DNA from: Planctomycetota bacterium | GTDB lineage: Bacteria > Planctomycetota > UBA1135 > GCA-002748355 | Direction: 5' to 3' | Length of the DNA: 47,218 bases | Assembly (NCBI GenBank): GCA_026984035.1 | Contig: JALSSW010000128.1 | Coordinates: forward strand, 1-47,218 | In this document: positions 18,832 through 26,869 of the stretch, piece after piece | Numbering within the stretch: the first letter of the stretch is position 1 | How the letters are laid out: every line of letters begins with the position of its first letter | Notes under the pieces: generated by a model | What the model was told of the DNA's origin: nothing | Database searches by the model: none | Seen by the model: the letters and a program-made list of their open reading frames with translations, nothing else | Made by a program: the position numbers and the translations under genes

Positions 18832-20394
18832 ATGCGAATCAGCCTTCTCGCCCTTGCTGCTGTTGCAGCCTTCTTTCCCGTTTCTTGCAAACCTTCAAAC
18901 GCTTCTACGGCGGACTCGGTCAAAGATGTCCTGCTCTATGGCCGGGGAAAAGACAGCATCACCCTCGATCCCGCCGCCGCCAGCGATGGTGAGAGCACGA
19001 AGGTCATGGACAATCTCTTCGAAACCCTCGTGGATTTTTCCGAAGACCCAAAGCACCCGGCTGAGCTGATCCCCTGCCTTGCGACTTCCTGGGAAGAAAG
19101 TCAGGATCGTCTTGCCTGGACTTTCCATCTGCGCCCGAATGTTTCCTTTCATGATGGGACTCCTTTTGATGCAGAGGCCGCCAAGTTCAGCTTGGACCGT
19201 CTTGTCTTCGGAGGGGAATGGGGGCCTCAGACAGCGCCCTATCGAGGAAACTTTGTAGATGTGAAGAAGCTCGAGGTGGTGGACTCAAAGACGCTTATGA
19301 TTCATCTTAAACGCCCCAGCGTTGTCCTGCTCCGAAACCTTGCGATGTTCTGCGCTTCGATTGTTTCTCCTACCGCCGTAAAAAAGGAAGGTCGCCGCTT
19401 CGGAAATCGACCGGTAGGAACAGGTCCATATAGACTTCATTCATGGAAAAAAGATGTTCGTGTCACTCTCACGCGGAACGAGAAATGGTGGGGAGGTTTC
19501 CAACCCAAGTTAAAGACCATTGTTTTCCTCCAGATCCGAGATTGGCCCAGCCGACGGGTTCAACTTGAGGCAGGCGAGATCCATATGGTCGATAATGTTG
19601 TCTTTCAAGACATTGAGAACCTCAAAAAAGCTCGGGGAGTTGAAGTCCAGGTTCGGGATGGGATGAACGTGTGTTACATCACCTTGAACAATGAAAAGCC
19701 CCCCTTTGATCGCCCTGAGGTTCGCAAAGCTGTTGCGATGGCTGTGGACCGAGCAAGAATCGTGGACCGAGGATACTTTGGCTTTGCCAAGGCAGCGTTT
19801 GATCTCATTCCGCCGACCATCCCCGCCCATTCTGAAAATGTCGCTCCGAAATTGGATCTGAGTCTGGCCAAGTCCCTTCTTACAAAAGCGGGCATCAAAC
19901 CGGGGACGGTGGTGGAATTGCGGGTTATGAATAACCCCAGGCCCTATCTCATGGAGCCTGACAAAGTCGCCGAAATTCTCCGAGATCAATTGGCACAAAT
20001 CGGCCTCGTTGTCCGGATTAAAAAGTTAGACTGGGCCGCCTACTTAAAGGGCCTGCAACAAGGCGAACACCAAATGGCACTAATTGGATGGACCACTGAT
20101 AATGGGGATCCAGATAACTTTTATGGACCTCTCCTTTCCGGGGATTTGGTCGGCGGAACCAATTATTCGCGTATGCGGAATGCGAGCTTCGATGTTCTTC
20201 TTCGTCAAGCACGTGGAATCTCGGATTCCGTTGCCCGCCGGGCAGAATACCAAAAAATCCAAAAGATCCTTCGGGAACAATGTCCCCTGGTTCCCCTTGT
20301 TTATACCCAAATTGCTTCGGCTTACCGCAGCGATGTCCATGGCTTTGTCCGTCATCCGATTAAAATCCGCCTTGCACCTGTCTTTCGGAAGTAG
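18832..20394 (+). CDS. Family 5 peptide/solute-binding lipoprotein of an ABC transporter (copy 2)
   Basis: A 520-residue paralogue of the preceding gene. It shares long near-identical blocks with it, for example FHDGTPFDAEA, NLAMFCASIVSPTAV, RPVGTGPYRLHSWKKDVR, and ELRVMNNPRPYL against the ELWVMNNPRPYL of copy 1. The two clearly arose by tandem duplication and then diverged. The short signal peptide ends in FPVSC, a lipobox-like site. The N-terminal linker seen in copy 1 is missing, which explains the shorter length. No Shine-Dalgarno sequence lies at normal distance from the ATG; GGAGGGAG is about 24 bp upstream. Ligand unknown; the permease must be encoded elsewhere. Confidence 0.9.
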   Translation: MRISLLALAAVAAFFPVSCKPSNASTADSVKDVLLYGRGKDSITLDPAAASDGESTKVMDNLFETLVDFSEDPKHPAELIPCLATSWEESQDRLAWTFHLRPNVSFHDGTPFDAEAAKFSLDRLVFGGEWGPQTAPYRGNFVDVKKLEVVDSKTLMIHLKRPSVVLLRNLAMFCASIVSPTAVKKEGRRFGNRPVGTGPYRLHSWKKDVRVTLTRNEKWWGGFQPKLKTIVFLQIRDWPSRRVQLEAGEIHMVDNVVFQDIENLKKARGVEVQVRDGMNVCYITLNNEKPPFDRPEVRKAVAMAVDRARIVDRGYFGFAKAAFDLIPPTIPAHSENVAPKLDLSLAKSLLTKAGIKPGTVVELRVMNNPRPYLMEPDKVAEILRDQLAQIGLVVRIKKLDWAAYLKGLQQGEHQMALIGWTTDNGDPDNFYGPLLSGDLVGGTNYSRMRNASFDVLLRQARGISDSVARRAEYQKIQKILREQCPLVPLVYTQIASAYRSDVHGFVRHPIKIRLAPVFRK

Positions 20395-20510
20395 CCCTTT
20401 CCACTCTCTTGGTGCCGTTCCCCAGGATCCCGAGCAGAATGATCCTTGCTCGATTTCGGGGATCGGGCGGTCTATGCTGCTCCTCTTTTTCCTGGATGAG
20501 GTCCCCTTAT

Positions 20511-21611
20511 ATGGTCTTGAGATGTGGCATTGTCGGCCTCCCCAACGTGGGAAAGTCCACGATTTTCAACGCAATTACATCTGCAGGGGCGCAATCGGAG
20601 AATTTCCCCTTCTGCACGATTGATCCCAATGTGGGAGCTGTGGCTGTTCCTGATGACCGCCTGGAACGCATCCACAAGTTCGTCCAAACCGACAGGATCG
20701 TGCCAGCGGAGCTTCAACTCGTGGACATTGCTGGTTTGGTTCAAGGAGCTTCTCAAGGTGAAGGTTTGGGAAACAAATTCCTGGGACATATTAAAGAAGT
20801 GGAGGCCATTGCTCATGTAGTGCGCTGTTTTGAGGATGAGGATGTCATCCATGTGGATGGGGCCATTGATCCGGTCAGTGATATTGAGGTCATCGAAACG
20901 GAGCTTGCTCTTGCGGATTTGGAGACCTTGGAGCGAGCCTACGAGCGAACGAGCAGGAAGGCCCGCTCGGGGGACAAGGATGCGATTGCCCAGGCAGCCG
21001 TTTTTGGGAAGGCTAAGGATGCAGTTGCGACGGGCAAGCAGCTTCGCTCTTTGGATCTCAGCGAGAAGGAAAGGGAGCTTCTGAAGCCTCTTTTTTTACT
21101 GACGGCCAAACCTGTGCTGTTTGTTGCCAATGTTTCTGAGGATGATATCCATGCCCCGGAGTCCTGTCCTCGTTATAAAAAAGTGGCGGCCTATGCCAAA
21201 GCGCAGGGTGCCCGGGTTGTGGCGATCTCGGGACGCATCGAGGGGGAGCTGAGCGAGCTTCCGCTCGAGGATCGCAGGGAGTTTCTCAAGGACGTGGGAC
21301 TCGAAGAGCCGGGTTTGAACCGTCTGATTCGGGAAACCTACCACCTGTTGGGGCTTCGGACCTTTTTTACAGCGGGAGAGATCGAGATCCGGGCGTGGAC
21401 TTTTCACGAGGGAGACACGGCTCCCAAGGCCGCTGGGGTGATTCATACGGATTTTGAGCAGAAGTTCATCCGAGCCGAGATCTATCGGCTTGAAGATTTG
21501 GAAGAATTTTCTTCTGAAGCGGGGATCCGTTCCGCGGGAAAACTGCGGACGGAGGGGAAGGCCTACCTAATGCAAGATGGAGATATTGCTCATTTTTTAA
21601 TTGGGCCATAG
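20511..21611 (+). CDS. ychF: Redox-regulated ATPase/GTPase YchF
   Basis: Obg-related P-loop ATPase that binds ribosomes and is linked to oxidative stress control. The chosen ATG gives 366 residues, the family norm, beginning [17 protein letters not shown] with the P-loop GLPNVGKST. The frame extends further upstream, but those 34 residues are not family-like. Other landmarks are [18 protein letters not shown] (switch II) and FVANVSEDD in place of the canonical NKxD, as expected for the ATP-preferring YchF. The C-terminal TGS domain reads [15 protein letters not shown] ... [13 protein letters not shown]. It is followed by the DnaA-like gene after 54 bp. Confidence 0.96.
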   Translation: MVLRCGIVGLPNVGKSTIFNAITSAGAQSENFPFCTIDPNVGAVAVPDDRLERIHKFVQTDRIVPAELQLVDIAGLVQGASQGEGLGNKFLGHIKEVEAIAHVVRCFEDEDVIHVDGAIDPVSDIEVIETELALADLETLERAYERTSRKARSGDKDAIAQAAVFGKAKDAVATGKQLRSLDLSEKERELLKPLFLLTAKPVLFVANVSEDDIHAPESCPRYKKVAAYAKAQGARVVAISGRIEGELSELPLEDRREFLKDVGLEEPGLNRLIRETYHLLGLRTFFTAGEIEIRAWTFHEGDTAPKAAGVIHTDFEQKFIRAEIYRLEDLEEFSSEAGIRSAGKLRTEGKAYLMQDGDIAHFLIGP

Positions 21612-21665
21612 CCGGCCTCCAAAATTCCAGATTACAATCCAAATCGCGGGATCCGAAGCACTGAG

Positions 21666-22868
21666 ATGAACTCGGAAGAAAAGGAACGTGTGGCTCAAGG
21701 CTTATTGGAGGCCGAAAAACTTCTCTTGGGAAAGCCTCGGGAGATTGTGCGTAACTTGTGCATACAAGCTCATGAGGGGGAGAACTTGGTCTTCGAGACA
21801 GAACGAGCCTATGCACGTCAAGTGAGCCCCAAGCTGCTTCGAGTTTTGCAAGGATGCCTCTCGGAGGCCTTGGGAAGTCCTGTCCGTGTTCGGATCCATC
21901 CTGCCGATTCGCGTCCCATTGAGGAGAGGTTTTATCCAGATCCTTCGAATCAATCCGTGCATCTTTTGTTGGATGCGCTCGCAAAGGATCCTCGTCCCCC
22001 TGTGGATGGGATGAATCCCATTGTGATCTATGGACCCATGGGAGCGGGGAAAACCTTTTTTTTGCAGCGTTTCATACGAGCCTTGGAAATTCCGGTTGCC
22101 TTTTGGAATGCAGGAGATTTTATCTCCCAGGTGATTCGGCGTGCCTACAAGGGTGGGTTGGATCGCTTTCTAAGGAGCATCATTGAAAGCAAGATTTTTA
22201 TTCTGGATGAGGCCCATAGGCTCCGCAGCAAGCATCGTTGTCAGGGGGAGCTTGCAAAAATGATTGATGAGATGCGGGCTCGGGGAAACCTCGTCCTTTT
22301 GGCCAGCCGCTACCATCCCCTGCAGATCCACGAGTTTAAACAGAGTCTTGCCTCGCGCTTCTTAGGCGGCTTTGTTCTCGAGCTTTCTTCTCCTCAACGG
22401 AAGACTCTCCTCAAGGTCCTTTCGGATCGAGGAATCCGTGGAGAGGCTGCCGAGTCACTCCTTGCGGATCTTGGGGAGAATCCCAGCATGGGCCGCCTTC
22501 TGGAAGAGATTGAACGAAGACCCAAAAGCTTGCTTGATGTCAACACTCGAAATGTGCCCCATGAGCCTTCTTTACGGCCTTTTGAGTTGGGGGGCTGGGA
22601 TCTCGTGAAGCTCAGGGATCGGGTTCTTGAGAGGTTCCAAGTGAGTTTAGAGGAATTCACGGGGCGAAGGCGTCCTCGTCATGTCAGCACAGCGCGCCAA
22701 GTCGTGGCTTATCTCTATAGAAAGGGTGGGATCAACAGCAGCGAAACAGCGCGCCATCTTGGCTGGTTTTCCTCGGCATCTGTGCGCAACGCTGTCCACC
22801 GAGTTGAGGAGCGCATGGCAGCGGACGAGGAGTTTCGGAAAAGAGTAGAAGGGTGCATGGATGTCTGA
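21666..22868 (+). CDS. Divergent DnaA-like AAA+ ATPase
   Basis: A 400-residue protein laid out like the replication initiator DnaA but strongly diverged. The Walker A GPMGAGKT is at residues 123-130 after NPIVIYG (DnaA has NPLFIYGG-GLGKTHL). Walker B reads KIFILDEA (176-183), where DnaA has LLIDDIQ. The LASRFLGGFVLEL segment (228-240) matches DnaA's L-SRF--GL arginine-finger region. A domain IV-like helix-turn-helix covers about 338-383 (TARQVVAYLYRKGG), but the GGRDHTTV signature is replaced by GWFSSASVRNAVHRVEERM. An N-terminal region of about 95 residues replaces domains I-II. It overlaps tmk by 8 bp. It may be a DnaA paralogue, a Hda- or DnaC-like factor, or the organism's own initiator. 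Confidence 0.75.
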   Translation: MNSEEKERVAQGLLEAEKLLLGKPREIVRNLCIQAHEGENLVFETERAYARQVSPKLLRVLQGCLSEALGSPVRVRIHPADSRPIEERFYPDPSNQSVHLLLDALAKDPRPPVDGMNPIVIYGPMGAGKTFFLQRFIRALEIPVAFWNAGDFISQVIRRAYKGGLDRFLRSIIESKIFILDEAHRLRSKHRCQGELAKMIDEMRARGNLVLLASRYHPLQIHEFKQSLASRFLGGFVLELSSPQRKTLLKVLSDRGIRGEAAESLLADLGENPSMGRLLEEIERRPKSLLDVNTRNVPHEPSLRPFELGGWDLVKLRDRVLERFQVSLEEFTGRRRPRHVSTARQVVAYLYRKGGINSSETARHLGWFSSASVRNAVHRVEERMAADEEFRKRVEGCMDV

Positions 22869-23505
22869 ACCGGGAAGGATCATTGCTTTCGACGGCCTGG
22901 ACGGGGCGGGCAAGTCCCTTCAGGCCCGCCGTCTCGCGACGCGGCTTTCGGAACGGGGTTTGGATGTAAAGGTGTTTCGTGAACCTGGGGGAACACCTCT
23001 GGGGGAAAGGCTGAGAGATGTTCTCCTGGAAGGGGGTGATATCGCCGGCGATCCCCTCCTTGAAGGGCTCTTGTTTTCCGCGAGTCGCCGGGCACTTACT
23101 CTTTCTTCCCTCGCCCCCCGGAAGGCTTGTGGGGCATGGAGCCTGTTGGATCGTTCTTTTCTCTCAACTCTTGTCTACCAGGGGCTTGTCGGTGGAGTTG
23201 ACCTGGAATTTCTCGAGGGGATGACGCGGGAAGTCCATGGAGAAGCTTTCCCCGATCGCATCCTTGTGCTGGATGTCTCCCCTGAGCTTGCAAGCCAACG
23301 GCGTAGGGTTCGCAGCGCCGAGGACATGGATGCTTTTGAAGGCCGTGGGGAGGAATACCTTCGGCGGGTGGGAGAAGCTTATCGTTTTCTGGCCTCGAAT
23401 CACTCCGACCTCTGTGTTCGCATTGATGCAGAGGGGAGCATTGAGGAAGTGTCAGGGCGCTGTTATGAGGCTGTGAAGGACCTTCTTGCGGGTGCTGTTC
23501 CATGA
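22861..23505 (+). CDS. tmk: Thymidylate kinase
   Basis: Phosphorylates dTMP to dTDP for DNA synthesis. The P-loop FDGLDGAGKS is at residues 10-19, followed by the VFREPGGTPLGERLRD substrate-binding stretch. DRSFLSTLVYQG carries the DR-S/Y motif, and RRRVRSAEDMDAFEG is the LID region. The 214-residue length is typical. It overlaps the DnaA-like gene by 8 bp upstream and holB by 4 bp downstream, so the three are one translationally packed unit concerned with DNA replication. Confidence 0.95.
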   Translation: MSEPGRIIAFDGLDGAGKSLQARRLATRLSERGLDVKVFREPGGTPLGERLRDVLLEGGDIAGDPLLEGLLFSASRRALTLSSLAPRKACGAWSLLDRSFLSTLVYQGLVGGVDLEFLEGMTREVHGEAFPDRILVLDVSPELASQRRRVRSAEDMDAFEGRGEEYLRRVGEAYRFLASNHSDLCVRIDAEGSIEEVSGRCYEAVKDLLAGAVP

Positions 23506-24458
23506 TGGGAGCCAGTAAAAACTTTCCCCTCCAAGGATTGGATGCTTTTTTCCATTCACTTCAAGATCGGCTTGAGGGAGCTGGTTTCCATCCGGCTCTG
23601 AGCCTCAGTGGCCCCTTTGGGGTGGGGAAGAAGACCTTGGCCTACTCTCTCGCCCGGGGGTTTCTTTGCGCTACTCCCGGAAAGCTTGGAGGCTGTGGGA
23701 CTTGTCCTTCATGCAGGGATGTGGACAGGGGAATGTCGGTGGATTTATTGGTTCTCGAACGCCCTGTCGGTAAGCGTAACATCCCAGTCAAAATGGTTCG
23801 TGAACTGCTGGGTTCCATGCAAATCGCATCTCAGGGAGACCACGGAAAGGTTGCTCTTCTCCTGGGTGCAGAGGCCTTGGGGATCGAAGGTCAAAACAGT
23901 CTTCTCAAGGGTCTAGAAGAACCTGAGGGAGGCAATCGCTGGATTTTGACCACAACTCGACCTGAAGCCTTGCTGCCCACAGTCCGGTCCCGTGTACAAC
24001 AGTTGCAAATCCCGCTGCTGCCCCTCTCTGCAGTCAAGGAAAGTCTCGTGTCCCTCCGTGGGATCCTCCCCGCAGATGCCGATTTCCTTGCAGAGCTTTC
24101 CGGGGGAAGCATGGGAAAAGCCTATTGGGTTCTTGATCACTTTGGGAGCGATTGGAAAAGCCTTCTCCTACCTCTTAAAGAATGCTGCGAACCTGATCGT
24201 TCCAGGGGTCCCGACCTTGCTATAGCCCTCGAAGAGATCCTTCAGAAGGTTCCCATTGAAGGTGGGGCTTCTGAAAAAAGATCTTTTCTCGATGCTCTTT
24301 TTCAACTTCTGACCGAGATTCTTCGCCAAATGGGTCGGTTTGAAGCTTGTGACAGAGTGCTCGAGGCCCGCGAGCTTCTTTCTCGGTCCATTCCTTTGAC
24401 CCCCGTCCTCCGGAAGTTGGCAGTGGATCTCTCCATGAACCCGGATTTGAATGGATAG
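23502..24458 (+). CDS. holB: DNA polymerase III delta' subunit-like clamp-loader ATPase
   Basis: A 318-residue AAA+ clamp-loader protein. The nucleotide loop reads GPFGVGKKTLAYSLA; a cysteine zinc knuckle lies at CGTCPSCRDV with an upstream LCATPGKLGGC. The hallmark ALGIEGQNSLLKGLEEPEGGNRWILTT block of delta'/DnaX proteins is split only by normal variation (N-LLK-LEEP, then T-rich sensor 1), and VRSRVQQLQIPLL carries the SRC-like region with a valine in place of cysteine. Its ATG overlaps the tmk stop (ATGA), the common tmk-holB arrangement. It works with delta and DnaX to load the sliding clamp. Confidence 0.88.
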   Translation: MMGASKNFPLQGLDAFFHSLQDRLEGAGFHPALSLSGPFGVGKKTLAYSLARGFLCATPGKLGGCGTCPSCRDVDRGMSVDLLVLERPVGKRNIPVKMVRELLGSMQIASQGDHGKVALLLGAEALGIEGQNSLLKGLEEPEGGNRWILTTTRPEALLPTVRSRVQQLQIPLLPLSAVKESLVSLRGILPADADFLAELSGGSMGKAYWVLDHFGSDWKSLLLPLKECCEPDRSRGPDLAIALEEILQKVPIEGGASEKRSFLDALFQLLTEILRQMGRFEACDRVLEARELLSRSIPLTPVLRKLAVDLSMNPDLNG

Positions 24459-24664
24459 GGAAAATATCCCACTTCCCTCGAGTCCTGCACAGATTGGGCC
24501 TTGCAGCATTTTTTCCGTCTTCTTTGGAACAATCCTCCCCAGGCTTCGGAAAAATAGGGTGAATCCTCACTGCTATTGGGCCGATAGTCTTTTTGCCGTC
24601 CGACTTTGTAGGGAAGGGCGGGGGAAAGAGACCCTTTTGGATTGAGAATGAAGGGAAGGGATGG

Positions 24665-25069
24665 ATGTCAGGAATGCATGACAGTCTCGAAAAACGGATC
24701 GAAGAGATCCGGCGGAGGGATCGGCGCTACTCGGCAAGGGCCTTCTTCTTTGTGCTCGAGGCCTTGGATTTCACCATCGAAGAGCATTCGCAGCGACGGC
24801 GCGACCGGCATATCACAGGAAAAGAACTGTTGATGGGGATTCGGGATTTGGCGCGGGAGCGATTTGGTCCCCTGGCCAAAAACGTATTTCAGCAATGGGG
24901 CATCCTTTGCACGGAGGATTTTGGGGAGATCGTTTTCAAACTCTGTGGAGCTGGATTGCTTCAAAGGCGGGCTCAAGACTCCAAACAGGACTTCGAGGAC
25001 GGTTTCGATTTTGATCGGACTTTTGTTAAAGAATACGCTCCTCGTAACCCATGGCGCAGCCAGGTTTAG
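24665..25069 (+). CDS. Minf_1886 family protein
   Basis: A 134-residue protein whose layout matches the uncharacterised Minf_1886 family. The conserved core is visible as YSARAFFFVLEALDFT, then HITGKELLMGIRDLARERFG, then a WGI ... EDFGEIVFKL segment and a final DFEDGFDFDRTF. The ATG at 24665 is preceded by AAGGGAAGGG; the open frame continues 24 residues upstream but that part looks non-coding. The family is frequent in planctomycetes and verrucomicrobia. Its function is unknown; the strongly conserved small all-alpha-like core hints at a binding or regulatory role. Here it lies between holB and the ribosomal protein genes. Confidence 0.85.
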   Translation: MSGMHDSLEKRIEEIRRRDRRYSARAFFFVLEALDFTIEEHSQRRRDRHITGKELLMGIRDLARERFGPLAKNVFQQWGILCTEDFGEIVFKLCGAGLLQRRAQDSKQDFEDGFDFDRTFVKEYAPRNPWRSQV

Positions 25070-25092
25070 ATCCAGTCCTAGGGGTTTTCCCC

Positions 25093-25120
25093 TTGACCTA
25101 AGCCCTTTTCTCCCTAAACT
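25093..25120 (+). promoter_or_regulatory. Predicted sigma-70 promoter for rpmI-rplT-pheS-pheT
   Basis: TTGACC (25093-25098) and TAAACT (25115-25120) are separated by 16 bp, a good match to the vegetative consensus. Transcription would start near 25127, leaving a leader of about 95 nt before rpmI. This leader contains small inverted repeats such as GAAC-GCGCG-GTTC and CTGG/CCAG. Ribosomal protein L20 represses its own operon through such leaders in other bacteria, but no clear L20 site can be read here. Confidence 0.5.
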
Positions 25121-25222
25121 TTTCGGCCTTTCCTCTCGGTCTGGAAGCTGGTTTCGGTATGCCAGTTACGCGATGAGGATCTTACTGCCGCCGAACGCGC
25201 GGTTCTTCTCAAGGAGTTAAAA

Positions 25223-25423
25223 ATGCCGAAGGCAAAAACCAAAAAGTCCGTTTCTTCGCGGATGAAGGTTACAAAGGGAGGCAAGGTCCTCCGTCATCGC
25301 CAGGGCTCAAGCCATATGATGGTCCGGATGGACCGTAAGCGGAAACGCAATCTGAGGAAGGCTTGCCTGGTCTTGCCGAGCCGTGTCGCTCGGACCATGA
25401 AGCGTCTGATGGGGGAGGGCTGA
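25223..25423 (+). CDS. rpmI: Ribosomal protein bL35
   Basis: A 66-residue, very basic large-subunit protein. The start MPKAKTKKSVSSRMKVT and the RHRQGSSHMM segment are typical of bL35. AAGGAG lies at good distance before the ATG. It is followed after 3 bp by rplT, the standard gene pair. infC, which usually precedes rpmI, is absent from this position. Confidence 0.96.
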   Translation: MPKAKTKKSVSSRMKVTKGGKVLRHRQGSSHMMVRMDRKRKRNLRKACLVLPSRVARTMKRLMGEG

Positions 25424-25426
25424 TCC

Positions 25427-25789
25427 ATGCGCGTACGTTGTAGACCAGCATCCCGCGCCCGGCGGAGGCGCATCCTAAAGGATGCTAAGGGTTTTGTCGG
25501 TGGGCGCCATCGCCTGCTCCGAACGGCGAGTGAAGCCGTTATTCGCGCCCGGGCCGAAGCCTACAAGGGTCGAAAGCTCAAAAAACGGGACTTCCGCAGA
25601 CTTTGGATTACTCGCATTACTGCGGCTGCACGCAACGCAGGCATGTCCTACAGTCACTTCATGGGTGGCCTCAAAAAGGCTGGGGTTGAGCTGAACCGCA
25701 AGCAGATCTCGGAGCTGGCGATCCACGATCCCGCAGCATTCAACGCTTTGATCGAAAAGGCCAAAAGCGGCTTCCAGGCCCAGGCCTGA
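25427..25789 (+). CDS. rplT: Ribosomal protein bL20
   Basis: A 120-residue, basic assembly protein of the 50S subunit. Typical stretches are [16 protein letters not shown], the [12 protein letters not shown] helix and [19 protein letters not shown]. In many bacteria L20 also represses translation of its own operon by binding a leader structure. GGGAGGG precedes the ATG, and pheS begins 16 bp after the stop, so these four genes likely form one operon. Confidence 0.97.
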   Translation: MRVRCRPASRARRRRILKDAKGFVGGRHRLLRTASEAVIRARAEAYKGRKLKKRDFRRLWITRITAAARNAGMSYSHFMGGLKKAGVELNRKQISELAIHDPAAFNALIEKAKSGFQAQA

Positions 25790-25805
25790 TTCTGCGGGAG
25801 CCAAG

Positions 25806-26849
25806 ATGTCATCGCTCGCGGAGCTTCAGGCCCGTGCTCTGAAAGAGATCCGCGAAGCGGCGGATCTCGAAGGGCTCAAGCGGGTCGAGCAAGTTTATCT
25901 CGGCAAAAAGGGAGAACTCAGGCAACAGCTTGGACAGCTCTCCTCGCTCCCCAAGGAGGAGCGTCCGGCCTTTGGTAAGGCCGTCAATGATTGCAAGCTG
26001 GCCATTTCTGAGGCGCTTGAGGAGCGTGAGCGGGAATTGCAGGCTGCCGAGTTGACTGCGAGGCTCAGTGGGGAGGGTTTTGACCCTACGGAGCCGGGAC
26101 AGCCCTTTGAAACTGGTACTTTGCATCCCATCTCCCAGATTACCGAGGAGCTGGTGGATGTTTTCCAAGGACTGGGTTTCTCCTGGCTGGATGGTCCTGA
26201 AGTGGAGTTCGAATACTACAACTTCGACGCTTTGGGCATTCCTGGGGACCATCCCGCTCGTGAATCTCATGACACCTTTTGGCTGAAGGACGGGAACGTG
26301 CTTCGGACGCACACTTCCCCCGTGCAGATCAGGGCCATGGAACGCTTCGGTGCTCCCCTCTCGGTGATCGTCCCTGGGCGATGCTTTCGAAACGAGACGG
26401 TAGATGCCAGCCATGAGCATACCTTCTACCAGATGGAAGGTTTGATGGTGGGACGGGATATCTCGGTTTCTCACCTGGTCTACACGATGAAGACCTGTCT
26501 TCGCGAGATTTTGAAACGAGATATTGAGATTCGCCTCAGACCGGGGTACTTCCCTTTTGTCGAACCCGGGTTTGAGTTAGATGTCAACTGTCCCTTCTGC
26601 GGTGGCATTGGCAGCCCGGACTGCAAAAACTGCAAGGTTTGCAAGCAAAGCGGTTGGATCGAGATGCTTCCCTGTGGGATGGTGCATCCCGACGTCCTCC
26701 GCAGTGGAGGACTCGACCCTGAAGAGTGGACGGGCTTTGCCTTTGGTCTCGGCCTCCAACGCCTGGTCATGGTCCGCTACGGGGTCAACGATATCCGAGA
26801 CTTTACCGGTGGCGATCTGCGTTTTCTCCGGCAGTTCACCCGCGTTTAG
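25806..26849 (+). CDS. pheS: Phenylalanyl-tRNA synthetase alpha subunit
   Basis: Catalytic subunit of the alpha2-beta2 enzyme, 347 residues. The N-terminal coiled coil (about 1-95) is followed by the class II core: motif 2-type GRCFRNETVDASHEHTFYQ and motif 3-type GFAFGLGLQRLVMVRYGV. Phe-pocket residues lie around FVEPGFELDVNC. A cysteine cluster at C262, C265, C273, C276 and C279 makes a longer zinc-type loop than the usual C-x2-C ... C-x2-C of related alpha subunits. A GGGAG Shine-Dalgarno sequence precedes the ATG; pheT follows after 20 bp. Confidence 0.97.
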   Translation: MSSLAELQARALKEIREAADLEGLKRVEQVYLGKKGELRQQLGQLSSLPKEERPAFGKAVNDCKLAISEALEERERELQAAELTARLSGEGFDPTEPGQPFETGTLHPISQITEELVDVFQGLGFSWLDGPEVEFEYYNFDALGIPGDHPARESHDTFWLKDGNVLRTHTSPVQIRAMERFGAPLSVIVPGRCFRNETVDASHEHTFYQMEGLMVGRDISVSHLVYTMKTCLREILKRDIEIRLRPGYFPFVEPGFELDVNCPFCGGIGSPDCKNCKVCKQSGWIEMLPCGMVHPDVLRSGGLDPEEWTGFAFGLGLQRLVMVRYGVNDIRDFTGGDLRFLRQFTRV

Positions 26850-26869
26850 CTCCGCATTGAGGAAGGAAG

